A stretch of 64,000 nucleotides of DNA, taken from assembly GCF_000379625.1 (NCBI RefSeq), contig NZ_KB903229.1:290247-354246 (forward strand). The letters run 5' to 3'. The notes beneath the pieces are model-generated. The model was not told where the DNA came from. It did not search any database and was given only the letters and a program-made list of their open reading frames with translations. A program made the position numbers and the translations under genes. Shown here piece by piece: positions 48,408 to 57,068 of the stretch; the first letter of the stretch is position 1, and the number at the start of each line of letters is the position of its first letter. The stretch is from Actinomycetospora chiangmaiensis DSM 45062. Its GTDB lineage: Bacteria; Actinomycetota; Actinomycetes; Mycobacteriales; Pseudonocardiaceae.

Positions 48408-49103
48408 GTGCCCGACCTGCACATCCCCGCCGCCGAGGGCTCGCACCAGGAGGCGTACCTGGCCACGCCCGGAGGCACCGGTCCCTGGCCGGGCGTCGTG
48501 GTCCTGCAGGACGCCTTCGGCATGGGCCAGAACCTGCGGGAGCACACCGACCGGCTCGCCGCCGCCGGCTACCTGGCGGTCGCGCCCCGGCTGTACACCC
48601 CGCGGGGCGGCGGCATCCGCTGCGTGGCCGCGGTGTTCCGGGCGATGACGAGCGGGCAGGGCCCGGTGTTCGAGGACATCGAGGCCGCCCGCACCTGGCT
48701 CGCCGGTCGGGACGACTGCACCGGCCGCATCGGCGTCATCGGCTTCTGCCAGGGCGGCGGGTTCGCGCTGCTCGCGGCGGCCCGGTACGACTTCGCCGCC
48801 TCCGCGCCCAACTACGGACACGTGCCCACCGACGCCGAGCGCGAGCTGGAGGACATCTGCCCCGTCGTCGCGAGCTTCGGGGCGAAGGACACGATGCTCA
48901 AGGGGCACCCGGAGCGGCTCGAGGCCGCGCTGACCACGCTCGGCGTCGAGAAGGACGTGAAGACCTACCCGACGGCCGGGCACTCCTTCCACGAGCGGTT
49001 CTACGCCGAGAGCCTGGTCCGGCCGCTCGGGATGGGGTACGACGCCGCGGCCTCCGAGGACTCGTGGCGGCGGATCCTCGCGTTCTTCGGGGAGCACCTG
49101 TGA
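48408..49103 (+). CDS. dienelactone hydrolase family protein
   Basis: A protein of 231 aa from GTG 48408 with AGAGGAGC upstream. VVLQDAFGMGQNLREHTDRL matches the family (Glu/Asp near the nucleophile), VIGFCQGGGFALLAAARYDF contains the Cys nucleophile in GFCQGG, SFGAKDTMLKG the Asp and AGHSFHERF the His. Dienelactone hydrolases open lactones or act as broad hydrolases. The stop overlaps the HAD gene start (GTGA). Confidence 0.92.
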   Translation: MPDLHIPAAEGSHQEAYLATPGGTGPWPGVVVLQDAFGMGQNLREHTDRLAAAGYLAVAPRLYTPRGGGIRCVAAVFRAMTSGQGPVFEDIEAARTWLAGRDDCTGRIGVIGFCQGGGFALLAAARYDFAASAPNYGHVPTDAERELEDICPVVASFGAKDTMLKGHPERLEAALTTLGVEKDVKTYPTAGHSFHERFYAESLVRPLGMGYDAAASEDSWRRILAFFGEHL

Positions 49104-49921
49104 CGGATTCGGACGGTCCAGCTGCGCAGCGCTCCGGGTCCGAGCTCCCGGAGCTGGACAGCTACCTCATCGACATGGACGGCGTGCTCGTCCACGAGGA
49201 GAACGCGCTCCCGGGTGCGGACGAGTTCATCCGCCGCCTCGGCGAGGCCGGCAAGCAGTTCCTCGTCCTCACCAACAACTCCATCTACACCCCCCGGGAC
49301 CTGCGGGCCCGCCTGCACGCCAGCGGCATCGACATCCCCGTCGAGAACCTCTGGACCTCGGCGCTCGCCACCGCGCAGTTCCTCGACGACCAGCGGCCCA
49401 ACGGCTCCGCCTTCGTGGTCGGCGAGGCCGGCCTGACGACGGCGCTGCACGAGATCGGCTACGTCCTCACCGAGCGCGACCCGGACTACGTGGTCATCGG
49501 CGAGACCCGCACCTACTCGTTCGAGGCCATCACCCGCGCGATCCGACTGATCGAGCGGGGCGCGCGCTACATCTGCACCAACCCCGACGCCACCGGACCC
49601 AGTGCCGAGGGCACGCTCCCGGCGACCGGCTCGGTGGCCGCGCTGATCACGCACGCGACCCGGAAGAAGCCCTACTTCGTCGGCAAGCCGAACCCGCTCA
49701 TGATCCGGGCGGGGCTGAACACGATCGGCGCGCACTCCGAGACCACCGCGATGATCGGCGACCGGATGGACACCGACATGGTCGCGGGCATGGAGGCGGG
49801 GCTGCACACGATCCTCGTGCTCACCGGGGTCACCGACTCCACCGAGCTCGACCGCTACCCGTACCGGCCGAACCAGATCGTGGAGAGCGTCGCGTCGCTG
49901 GAGGTCGGCTCCCGGGGCTGA
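49100..49921 (+). CDS. HAD-IIA family phosphatase (NagD/AraL-like)
   Basis: A protein of 273 aa. YLIDMDGVLVHEENALPGAD with the nucleophile in DMDGV, FLVLTNNSIYTPRDL (motif II), GKPNPLMIRAGL (motif III Lys) and AMIGDRMDTDMVAGMEAGL (motif IV). The C2a cap lies between them (residues 80-195). It hydrolyses small sugar or nucleotide phosphates. GTG start overlaps the dienelactone hydrolase stop. Confidence 0.92.
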   Translation: MTDSDGPAAQRSGSELPELDSYLIDMDGVLVHEENALPGADEFIRRLGEAGKQFLVLTNNSIYTPRDLRARLHASGIDIPVENLWTSALATAQFLDDQRPNGSAFVVGEAGLTTALHEIGYVLTERDPDYVVIGETRTYSFEAITRAIRLIERGARYICTNPDATGPSAEGTLPATGSVAALITHATRKKPYFVGKPNPLMIRAGLNTIGAHSETTAMIGDRMDTDMVAGMEAGLHTILVLTGVTDSTELDRYPYRPNQIVESVASLEVGSRG

Positions 49922-49938
49922 CCGGGTACTCCCCCGCC

Positions 49939-50340
49939 ATGCCGGATGACTTCGAGGACCTGCCGTCCACGCTGCAGCGCTCGGACAAGAAGGCCCGCGA
50001 CACGTACGCGCAGGCCAAGGAGTCCGCGGAGGAGACCTACGGGAAGGGCGAGCGCGCGAGCCGCACGGCCTACGCCGCGCTCAAGCACACCCACGAGAAG
50101 GTCGGCGACCACTGGGAGCCCAAGGACGAGTACGGCCCGTCCGACTCGCGCGCGCAGAGCGGCGGCCCGAACCCGAGCGGGGAGTCCGCGGGCGGGGTCG
50201 ACGCGAACGCCAGCAAGGAGCACCTCTACGAGCGGGCGAAGGAGCTCGACGTCGAGGGCCGCTCGACGATGGACAAGGACGAGCTCGTCGACGCGCTGCA
50301 GAAGGCGAACGACCGGGAGACCCGGAAGGCCCGCGAGTGA
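49939..50340 (+). CDS. ChaB-family protein
   Basis: A protein of 133 aa. The N-terminal half matches ChaB: DLPSTLQRSDKKARDTYAQA, then AYAALKHTHEKVGDHWEPKD. After a Ser/Gly linker the C-terminus (SKEHLYERAKELDVEGRSTM, DKDELVDALQKAN) looks like a Rho-N/SAP-type helical motif that may bind nucleic acid. ChaB is named from the E. coli cha (cation) locus; its role is unclear. The stop overlaps the CPBP gene. Confidence 0.88.
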   Translation: MPDDFEDLPSTLQRSDKKARDTYAQAKESAEETYGKGERASRTAYAALKHTHEKVGDHWEPKDEYGPSDSRAQSGGPNPSGESAGGVDANASKEHLYERAKELDVEGRSTMDKDELVDALQKANDRETRKARE

Positions 50341-51155
50341 GCGAGCCGGCTCGCGAGGACGCCGTCCCGACGACGGGTCCGGCCGGACCCGCGTCGCCGC
50401 CCACGGACGGGCCCACGCCCGCCGTCGGGACCGGGCCCGCGGGCCTGGGCGACGCCCCGCTCCCGCCGCCGCCGGACGAGGACACCGGGATCGGCTATGG
50501 CCCCCGCGGCCGGCGGCTCGGGCTGCCGGAGCTCCTCGTCGGCGCGGTCGTCTACGTCGCGATCCAGGGGCTCGCGGGCCTCGCGCTGATCACCGCCACC
50601 GGGGCGCTGCCGTCGGCGCCGGTCCTGCTCGCGGTGTCCGCGCTGTCGGCGTTCGGGGCGGTCGCGGTGGCCCTGGCGCTGCGGGTGCGGTCGCTCGCCG
50701 CGATCGGGTTCCGGCGGGTCCCGTGGCGCACGATCGGACTCGCGGTGCTGCTCGGGCTCGCCGTCTGGGTGGTCTCGCGGGTGCTGATCGTCGTCTACGT
50801 GTCGGTCACCGGTGACCTCACCGACCCGCAGGCGGCCCTCACGCAGTTCTCCGGGGGCGCCGCCGCGGCCTGGGTCGTCCTGCTCGGCGGTCTGGCGGTG
50901 CCGCTGGGGGAGGAACTGCTCTTCCGGGGGATCGGCTACGGCTCCCTGCGCCGGTTCGGGGTGATCGTCGCGACGACCGTGTCGTCGCTGGTGTTCGCGC
51001 TGGCCCACGGGCTCAACGTCGTGTTCCTCGCGGTGCTCGTCCTGGCCGTGCTGAACGCCGTGCTCTACGAGCGGACGCGGTCGATCTGGCCGTGCTTCGT
51101 CACGCACGCGACGTTCAACCTGACGTCGTTCGCGATCCTGCTCATCGCCCTCTGA
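50337..51155 (+). CDS. CPBP-family intramembrane glutamic endopeptidase
   Basis: A protein of 272 aa. The first 60 residues are a Pro/Asp-rich cytoplasmic region. About six helices follow. The CPBP/ABI motifs are VPLGEELLFRGIGYGSLRRF (Glu192-Glu193), VSSLVFALAHGLNVVFLAVL (His) and CFVTHATFNLTSFAILL (His/Asn). Family members cleave prenylated or other membrane peptides or scaffold membrane proteins. The last 14 bases overlap the convergent methyltransferase gene. Confidence 0.92.
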   Translation: MSEPAREDAVPTTGPAGPASPPTDGPTPAVGTGPAGLGDAPLPPPPDEDTGIGYGPRGRRLGLPELLVGAVVYVAIQGLAGLALITATGALPSAPVLLAVSALSAFGAVAVALALRVRSLAAIGFRRVPWRTIGLAVLLGLAVWVVSRVLIVVYVSVTGDLTDPQAALTQFSGGAAAAWVVLLGGLAVPLGEELLFRGIGYGSLRRFGVIVATTVSSLVFALAHGLNVVFLAVLVLAVLNAVLYERTRSIWPCFVTHATFNLTSFAILLIAL

Positions 51156-51987
51156 CCCCCGCCACGAGGTGCACGCGCAGCCCGTCGGCGTGCGCCGGGT
51201 CGAACATCCACGGGGTCTCCCGCCCGACCGCGGCGGCGTGGGTCCCCACGTCGTCGACCGCGAGGACCTCCCAGCCGTGCGCGGCGAGCCAGGACTCCGG
51301 CGGGAGGGGCGGGCCGCTGCGGAACATCGCCCCCACGGCGGCGCCCGTGCGGTTGTCCCGCTCGTCGGGCCAGCCGACGAGGGACGGCTCGCCCGCGGGA
51401 TTGCGGTCGAACCACTCGGTGACGAACCGGCTCGACGGGGCGGCGAGGTCGCCGACGGCGTCCAGCAGCCGGTCGCTCTGGTCCTCGTCGAGGTACATCA
51501 GCAGGCCCTCGGCGAGGAACACCGCGGGCCGGTGGGGGTCGAGGCCCGCGGCGACGAGGGCCGGCGGCCAGTCCTCGCGCAGGTCGGCGCGCACGTCGAC
51601 CCGCCGGGCCGTGGGGCCGGGCGCGTCGGCGATCGCCGCGTCCTTGAACGCCAGGACCTCCTCGGTGTCGACCTCGAAGACCGTGACGTCGGCGGGCAGG
51701 CCGAGGCGCTGGGCGCGCCCGTCGAACCCGGCGGCGAGCAGCACCACCTGGTCGACGCCCGCATCCACCGCGGCGAGTACCTGCCGGTCGTAGAACAGCG
51801 AGCGGGTGACGAAGTAGGTCCCCAGGGCCGCCCACATCCCCGACTCGCGGCCGTCGGGGAGGCGGGCGGCCTCGCCCGCGTGGTCCACCACGGCCCGGGC
51901 CCACGGGTCGTCGACCAGTTCCCGCTCCTGCGCCCGGGCGTACGCGGTCATCAGGGCGGTCCAACCGACTCCGGCGGGCAGCGTCAT
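51142..51987 (-). CDS. SAM-dependent methyltransferase (TIGR00027/PPM family)
   Basis: A protein of 281 aa. The opening GVGWTALMTAYARAQERELV and QVVLLAAGFDGRAQRLGLPA, with VFEVDTEEVLAFKDAAIAD, match the leucine-carboxyl-methyltransferase-like family common in mycobacteria. VFLAEGLLMYLDEDQSDRLL is the characteristic helix. These probably methylate O-atoms of lipids or metabolites. Convergent overlap with the CPBP gene is 14 bases, unusual in this window except at 19.15 kb. Confidence 0.9.
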   Translation of the reverse strand: MTLPAGVGWTALMTAYARAQERELVDDPWARAVVDHAGEAARLPDGRESGMWAALGTYFVTRSLFYDRQVLAAVDAGVDQVVLLAAGFDGRAQRLGLPADVTVFEVDTEEVLAFKDAAIADAPGPTARRVDVRADLREDWPPALVAAGLDPHRPAVFLAEGLLMYLDEDQSDRLLDAVGDLAAPSSRFVTEWFDRNPAGEPSLVGWPDERDNRTGAAVGAMFRSGPPLPPESWLAAHGWEVLAVDDVGTHAAAVGRETPWMFDPAHADGLRVHLVAGVRGR

Positions 51988-52007
51988 GCTGGGTTGTCTA
52001 GCACGAC

Positions 52008-52745
52008 TCAGCGGGTCTGCTCGATCGGTCGGACGAGGATCTCGTTCACCGCGACCCGGCGCGGCCGCGTGACCATGTAGATCACGGCCTCGGCGATGTC
52101 GGTCGCCTCCATGACGCCCAGCTCGCCCACCTCGCCGAGCGCGCCGTTGGCCGCGGTGAGCTCGCTGCGCACCAGCCCCGGCTCCACCAGCCCGATGCGG
52201 ACGTGCTGCGCCGCGAACTCCTGGCGCAGCGCCTCGGAGAAGGCGCCGACCGCGTGCTTCGTCGCCGCGTAGACGTTCACGGCGGGGTTGGCCACCTTCC
52301 GCCCGGCCACCGACGAGATCGTCACGACGTCGGCCACGCCGCGGTCGCCGGCCGCGGCCGTCGTCAGGTGCCGGAGGGCGGCGTGGGTGGTGGCCAGCAC
52401 GCCGTTGACGTTGACGTCGACCATCGTGCGCCACTCGGCGAGGTCGGCCTCGGCGGCCGGGGTCATCGTCCCGTAGCCCGCGTTGTTGACCAGGACGTCG
52501 AGCCGCCCGTGGCGGGCCACGACCTCGTCGATCGAGCCGGCGACCGCGTCCGCGTCGGACACGTCCACCTCGTGCACGGTGGTCGCCGTCCCCAGCTCGC
52601 CCGCGAGGGACTCGAGCCGGTCCCGACGACGGGCCAGCAGCGCGAGCGTCGCCCCCTCGGCCGCGAGCGCCCGGGCGGTCGCCTCCCCGATCCCGCTCGA
52701 CGCGCCGGTGACCGCCGCGACCACGCCGTCCAGTGCTCCACTCAT
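52008..52745 (-). CDS. short-chain dehydrogenase/reductase
   Basis: A protein of 245 aa from ATG 52745 (GTG 52751 would add two residues). VVAAVTGASSGIGEATARAL (NAD(P) loop), LVNNAGYGT, VVTISSVAGRKV with the catalytic Ser, VYAATKHAVGAFSEAL (Tyr-x-x-x-Lys) and EPGLVRSELT. Classical SDR oxidoreductase. It ends 20 bases after the methyltransferase start region and is divergent from the aldehyde dehydrogenase; a redox partnership (alcohol to aldehyde to acid) is possible but unproven. Confidence 0.92.
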   Translation of the reverse strand: MSGALDGVVAAVTGASSGIGEATARALAAEGATLALLARRRDRLESLAGELGTATTVHEVDVSDADAVAGSIDEVVARHGRLDVLVNNAGYGTMTPAAEADLAEWRTMVDVNVNGVLATTHAALRHLTTAAAGDRGVADVVTISSVAGRKVANPAVNVYAATKHAVGAFSEALRQEFAAQHVRIGLVEPGLVRSELTAANGALGEVGELGVMEATDIAEAVIYMVTRPRRVAVNEILVRPIEQTR

Positions 52746-52814
52746 GATCACCGGCTACCCGGCCCCGGGAACGGGCACCCCCGCCCGACCGCCCCGACAC
52801 CTGCGAGGAGCCCC

Positions 52815-54215
52815 ATGACGACGGCAGCGGCCGACATCGAGATCCGCGACCCGGCGACCGACGAGGTGGTGGGACGCGTGCGTCCGGCCGGCCCCGAGCA
52901 GGTCGACGACGCCGTCGGTCGCGCGGTCGCGGCCGGTCGGGAGTGGGCGCGCACCGCGCCGGCCGACCGCGCGGGCATGGTCCGGGCCGCGGCCGCCGCC
53001 GTCCGCGAGGTCGCGGAGGAGCTCGCCCGGCTCAACGAGACCGAGACCGGCCGCCCGTTCGGCGACGGGCTGGGCGGCGTCCTCGCGGCCGCCGGAACCC
53101 TCGAGCAGTACGCCGAGCTCGGCCCGCTGCACCGGGGCCGGTCGTTGCAGGGCAACTGGTCGGCGACCGACCTCATGGTCCCCGGGCCCCGTGGCGTCGT
53201 TGCCGTGATCACCCCGTGGAACGACCCGGTGGCGGTCGCCGGCGGGCTGATCGGCGCTGCGCTGGTCACCGGCAACACCGTCGTGCACAAGCCCTCCGAG
53301 CGCTGCCCCCACCTCGGGCGGCGGTTCGCCGACCTCGTCGCCTCGTTCCTGCCCGACGGTGTCCTCACGGTCGTCGACGGCGCCGGCCCGACCGGCGCGC
53401 TGCTCTCGGCGCACGCCGGGATCGACGTCGTCGCGCACGTCGGGTCCATCGCGGCCGGCCGCGCGATCGCCGAGGCCGCGGCCGGGACCGGCGCCAAGGT
53501 GCTGCTCGAGAACGGCGGCAACGACCCGCTCATCGTCGACGCGGGGGTCGACCCGGAGTGGGCGGCCGGCCAGGTGGCACTGGGCTCCTACGCCAACGGC
53601 GGCCAGGTCTGCGTCTCCGTGGAGCGCGTGTACTGCCACGCCGCGGTGGCCGAGGAGTTCCTCGCCGCGCTCGCCGAGGAGGCGACCCGCTGGGTGTACC
53701 GGCCGTCCGCGGAGGGCGAGAAGGCCCTGGGGCCGCTCGTGGACCGCCGCCAGCGCGAGCACGTCCACAGCCATGTCGCCGAGGCCCTGCGCGCGGGCGC
53801 CGTCGCGCACGTCGGCGGCGCGATCCCCGCCGGTGCGGGCGCGTTCTACCCGGCGACGGTGCTCTCCGGCTGCACCCCGGAGATGCGGATCCTGCGCGAG
53901 GAGACGTTCGGCCCGGTGGCGCCCGTGCGCGTCGTCGACTCGTTCGAGCAGGCGCTGGCGGAGGCGATCGACGACCCGCACGGCCTGGCCGCGACGGTGC
54001 TGACGCCCGACATGGCCCACGCCCAGGAGGCCTGGCGGGCCCTGCCCGTCGGCACCGTCAAGGTCAACGCGGCGTTCGGGGGCGCCCCGGGCGGCGCCGC
54101 CCAGCCCCGGGGCCTCTCCGGGACCGGGTTCGGGTACGGGCCGGAGCTCCTCGACGAGATGACGACGACCAAGGTGGTCCACATCGAGCCCTGCCCGACG
54201 CTGCACGGTCGGTGA
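52815..54215 (+). CDS. aldehyde dehydrogenase family protein
   Basis: A protein of 466 aa; GAGGAG precedes the ATG. Family features: VAVITPWNDPVAVAGGLIGA, KVLLENGGNDPLIVDAGVD with the catalytic Glu region, and SYANGGQVCVSVERVYC with the catalytic Cys (family usually GQxC). ETFGPVAPVRVVDSFEQALA is the C-terminal signature. It oxidises an aldehyde to an acid with NAD(P). It is divergent from the SDR gene; the shared promoter region is about 70 bases. Confidence 0.92.
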   Translation: MTTAAADIEIRDPATDEVVGRVRPAGPEQVDDAVGRAVAAGREWARTAPADRAGMVRAAAAAVREVAEELARLNETETGRPFGDGLGGVLAAAGTLEQYAELGPLHRGRSLQGNWSATDLMVPGPRGVVAVITPWNDPVAVAGGLIGAALVTGNTVVHKPSERCPHLGRRFADLVASFLPDGVLTVVDGAGPTGALLSAHAGIDVVAHVGSIAAGRAIAEAAAGTGAKVLLENGGNDPLIVDAGVDPEWAAGQVALGSYANGGQVCVSVERVYCHAAVAEEFLAALAEEATRWVYRPSAEGEKALGPLVDRRQREHVHSHVAEALRAGAVAHVGGAIPAGAGAFYPATVLSGCTPEMRILREETFGPVAPVRVVDSFEQALAEAIDDPHGLAATVLTPDMAHAQEAWRALPVGTVKVNAAFGGAPGGAAQPRGLSGTGFGYGPELLDEMTTTKVVHIEPCPTLHGR

Positions 54216-54289
54216 CGAGAGGTGACCGTCCGTGGCAGTTCGCCCCGGACGCGTCACCCCTGAACGGGTGACCTCGTTACGCCTCCGTG

Positions 54290-54910
54290 ATGCCGCAGCC
54301 GCCCGCCGGTCCCTGGCCGGAGCCCGAGTCGGAGACCGCGCTCATCGACCCGACCCCGCGTCGCCGCCCCGGCGCGGGCCGGCGTCGGGGAGCGGGCGTC
54401 CAGCCGGCGCACTCGCTGCTGGCGTTCGTGGTCTCCGCGACCGCCGCACTCGGCGTGGTCGTCGCCACCGGGGTCGCTCCGGTCACCAGCATCGCCGCCA
54501 TCGCGGGGGTCGCGACGCTGCCCGCCGGCTCGGCGGCCGCGGTACCCGACGCGCCGATCATCCCGGTGCTCGGGCCGGCCCCGACGAGCACGGGGACGGC
54601 GGCCGACGAGCCCGACCCGACGACCACCGCGCACCGCGCGGCGGCCGCATCGCCGGCCGCGGCGGTGCCGGTGCGGGCGGTGCTGCCGGCCCGCCCGCCC
54701 GTCGTCGCGCCGGTCGCGCCCGTGGCGCCGCCGGTGGCGGCCCCGCCGCAGCAGGCCCCGCCGCAGCAGGAGCCGCCGGTGCAGGCCCCACCGCAGCAGG
54801 ACCCGCCCGCCTCCGAGGCCCCGGCGCCGACGCGGACGAAGGATCCGAAGCCGACCACGCCGCCGTCGTCGGGACCGGTCACGCCGAAGCCGGCGCCCGG
54901 CGGCCACTGA
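54290..54910 (+). CDS. membrane-anchored Pro/Ala-rich protein
   Basis: About 206 aa (GTG 54287 adds one residue). Basic N-terminal region (RRRPGAGRRRGAGVQPA) leads into one membrane helix (LLAFVVSATAALGVVVATGV). The rest is disordered and Pro/Ala/Gln rich, with repeats such as PPQQAPPQQEPPVQAPPQQ. It looks like a secreted or anchored cell-wall-spanning protein of unknown role. Confidence 0.72.
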   Translation: MPQPPAGPWPEPESETALIDPTPRRRPGAGRRRGAGVQPAHSLLAFVVSATAALGVVVATGVAPVTSIAAIAGVATLPAGSAAAVPDAPIIPVLGPAPTSTGTAADEPDPTTTAHRAAAASPAAAVPVRAVLPARPPVVAPVAPVAPPVAAPPQQAPPQQEPPVQAPPQQDPPASEAPAPTRTKDPKPTTPPSSGPVTPKPAPGGH

Positions 54911-54931
54911 CGCGGCCGCCGGGGCACGCGG

Positions 54932-55378
54932 TCAGCGCATCAGCTCCACGAGGTCGCCCGGCAGCTGCTCGAGGGTGCGGTCGACGTCGGACTCCGGCAG
55001 CCACTCGCGCAGCAGGCGCAGCACCTGCTCCACCTGACGCTCGACCTCCTCGGCGTCCACCGAGTGCACCGCGCCGCTGACGGCGTCGACGAACTCGGCC
55101 CGACCGATCGAGCGGGCCTGGTCGTCCGACGGTCGCTGCGCCCGCAGCTCGGCCGAGAGCTCCGGGGGCAGGCTGACCGTGAGGTCCTGGGCCAGCCCGG
55201 CGCTGACGACCTTGCCGAACTCGTTCAGCGTGGCGCGGGTGAGCACCTCGGCCTCGCTCTCGGTGTCCAGCCCCAGGCGCCGCTGCACCTGACCGGCGAA
55301 GGCGTGCAGCGTGGCGCTCGAGCGTGCCGGGTTCGGGTCGTTCGGGTTCGGGTCGTCCTGGACGGGCGGGGTGGTCAC
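54932..55378 (-). CDS. DUF2267-like protein
   Basis: A protein of 148 aa; GTG with GAGAGGA upstream. After a Pro/Asn-rich start, residues 22-148 contain two similar halves (FAGQVQRRLGLDTESEAEVL, TRATLNEF and later VLRLLREWLPESDVDRTLEQ, LPGDLVELM). This duplicated helical pattern matches DUF2267, small cytosolic proteins of unknown function. The window's other small genes give no clue to its role. Confidence 0.75.
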   Translation of the reverse strand: MTTPPVQDDPNPNDPNPARSSATLHAFAGQVQRRLGLDTESEAEVLTRATLNEFGKVVSAGLAQDLTVSLPPELSAELRAQRPSDDQARSIGRAEFVDAVSGAVHSVDAEEVERQVEQVLRLLREWLPESDVDRTLEQLPGDLVELMR

Positions 55379-55408
55379 GACGTGGTCCTCTCACTCGGTG
55401 CGGTCGGA

Positions 55409-55732
55409 TCAGAATCCCTCGCCCGCCGCCCGTGAAACCCCGGACGACCAGCGCGCCCGGCGCTCCTCGACCGACTGCTCCCACCAGACGGGACCGCGCT
55501 CGCCGAGCGCGGTCTTCGCGGCGTGGACGCGGTCGCGGGCGGCCCGTTCGGCGTCGGGGTCCTCGGCCTTCCGCGCGGCGCCGACGTCCCGCCGGGCGGC
55601 CATGAGCCAGCGGCGCAGCCGTGCGGCGTCCGCCTCGGGGATCTCGGGGTCGGTGGCCCGCCATCGCCGCCCGTCGATCACCACGTGGTGCCCGTCGGGC
55701 GTCCGCTCCGGCGGCGGCTTCTCCCCGGTCAC
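55409..55732 (-). CDS. small protein often annotated 'biopolymer transporter Tol'
   Basis: A protein of 107 aa. GTG overlaps the previous gene's stop (GTGA). PDGHHVVIDGRRWRATDPEI then EADAARLRRWLMAARRDVGA and KTALGERGPVWWEQSVEERR. I recall this pattern in actinobacterial proteins labelled 'biopolymer transporter Tol', a name not supported by any visible transport feature: no membrane helix is present. It follows the GT9 gene and is translationally coupled to it. Confidence 0.78.
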   Translation of the reverse strand: MTGEKPPPERTPDGHHVVIDGRRWRATDPEIPEADAARLRRWLMAARRDVGAARKAEDPDAERAARDRVHAAKTALGERGPVWWEQSVEERRARWSSGVSRAAGEGF

Positions 55733-56754
55733 GACGACGGGGCGTGCTCCCGGGGCACGGCCAGCCGCACCACCGCGTCCACCACCCGCTGCGGCGCGAT
55801 GTCGAGGCACTCCTGGTCGAACGGGCACACGAGCTGCCGGCACGGCGAGCACCCGACCGGGCGGGTCAGCACCTCGGCGGGCACGGTGCGCGGGGCGTAC
55901 TGCGCGACCTCCTCGGTCCCCGCGAACAGCTCCACCACCGGGGTCCCGACCGCGTCCGCCAGGTGGGCGCCCCCCGAGTTGTTGACGACGACGGCGTCGG
56001 CGCCCGCGAGGAGGGCCGCGAGGCCGCCGAGGTCGAGCTCGCCGATCACCTCGACGACCCCCGGGACGTCGGCCGCGGCCCGTTGCACCAGGTCGGCCTC
56101 CTTCGCGGTGCCGGTGACCACCACGGTCCAGCCCCGCTCGGCGAGCCCGCGACCCGTCGTCGCGAACCGCTCGGGGGACCAGCGCCGGGAGGAGCAGCTG
56201 GCGCCGGGCGCGACGACGACGTAGCGCCCGGCCGGGCGGGCGGGCGGCGGCGCGGGGACGGCGACGGCGAGGTCGGTGCCGCACGGCGGGACGCCGACGG
56301 CCGCGAGGACGTCGAGGGCCCGGTCGACCTGGTGGCCGCCGTCGGGCGGGGCGGGGACCCAGTGGGTGAGTGCGTCGCCCCCGAACTCCTTGCTCGTCCC
56401 GATGCGGACGCCGATCCCCGCGCGCCGGCAGAGCGCCGCGGCGGGCCAGGGCGACTGGGAGAATGAGGTGAGGACGACGGCGGCGTCGTAGTCCCGGGCG
56501 GCGAGGGTCGCCACCAGCTCCGCGTCGGGGTCCGGGTCCTCCGCGGTCCCGGCGCCCGGGAGGCGCTGCCAGGACACCGAGGCGACGACGACGTCGTCGA
56601 GCTCGGGGATCAGCGGCGCGGCCGCCGCGCCCGCCGGGGAGGCGAGCAGCTCGAGCCGGGCCTGCGGTGCGGCCGCGCGCAACGCCCGCAGCGCGGGCAC
56701 CGTCATGATCACGTCACCGACGTTGTCCGGCCGCACCACCAGGATGCGCGCCAT
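55729..56754 (-). CDS. glycosyltransferase family 9 (heptosyltransferase-like)
   Basis: A protein of 341 aa from ATG 56754; GTG 56835 would add 27 low-complexity residues. MARILVVRPDNVGDVIMTVP is the N-terminal GT9 signature, YVVVAPGASCSSRRWSPERF the acceptor/donor region and GLAALLAGADAVVVNNSGGA, HLADAVGTPVVELFAG the nucleotide-sugar site. A Cys-rich C-terminal stretch (GCSPCRQLVCPFDQECL) is present, as also in the GT9 protein at 59.5-60.4 kb. It would transfer a heptose or similar sugar to a surface polymer. Confidence 0.9.
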   Translation of the reverse strand: MARILVVRPDNVGDVIMTVPALRALRAAAPQARLELLASPAGAAAAPLIPELDDVVVASVSWQRLPGAGTAEDPDPDAELVATLAARDYDAAVVLTSFSQSPWPAAALCRRAGIGVRIGTSKEFGGDALTHWVPAPPDGGHQVDRALDVLAAVGVPPCGTDLAVAVPAPPPARPAGRYVVVAPGASCSSRRWSPERFATTGRGLAERGWTVVVTGTAKEADLVQRAAADVPGVVEVIGELDLGGLAALLAGADAVVVNNSGGAHLADAVGTPVVELFAGTEEVAQYAPRTVPAEVLTRPVGCSPCRQLVCPFDQECLDIAPQRVVDAVVRLAVPREHAPSS

Positions 56755-57068
56755 CGCCGTCCAGTCCGGGTCGTCCACGCCGGGACGGTGGGCCGCCGGG
56801 TGGGTGGGCAGCGGCAGCAGGGACGGAGACGTCACGAGGTGCAGGTACCCGCAGGTCGGCCGGTCACGCGGTCGGAGCACGTTTGACGGACATCGCCCGA
56901 TCGAGTCGGTGAATCGCGTAGCGCACTGCTCCGTCCGGACGACAGACGTGATGCCACTGCGTCACCGGCCCGTCACGAACCGTATCGGAAGCCGGCCGCG
57001 GTGGGGCGTGTCCGTTGCGCGGCGACATGCCCGGTCCCTCGCTCCACCGACCATCCCTGGAGTCCGTC
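56755..57068. other. 314-base divergent promoter region
   Basis: Region between the GT9 gene and the glycine-rich protein gene. I see no supported gene; an alternative GT9 start at 56835 would shorten it. No riboswitch-like structure is obvious. The stretch is somewhat richer in A and T around 56880-56990. Confidence 0.5.

Noticed and set aside
55409-55732. Tol transport function for the small protein
   Set aside because: The common database name is not supported by any membrane or Tol-like motif in the sequence.
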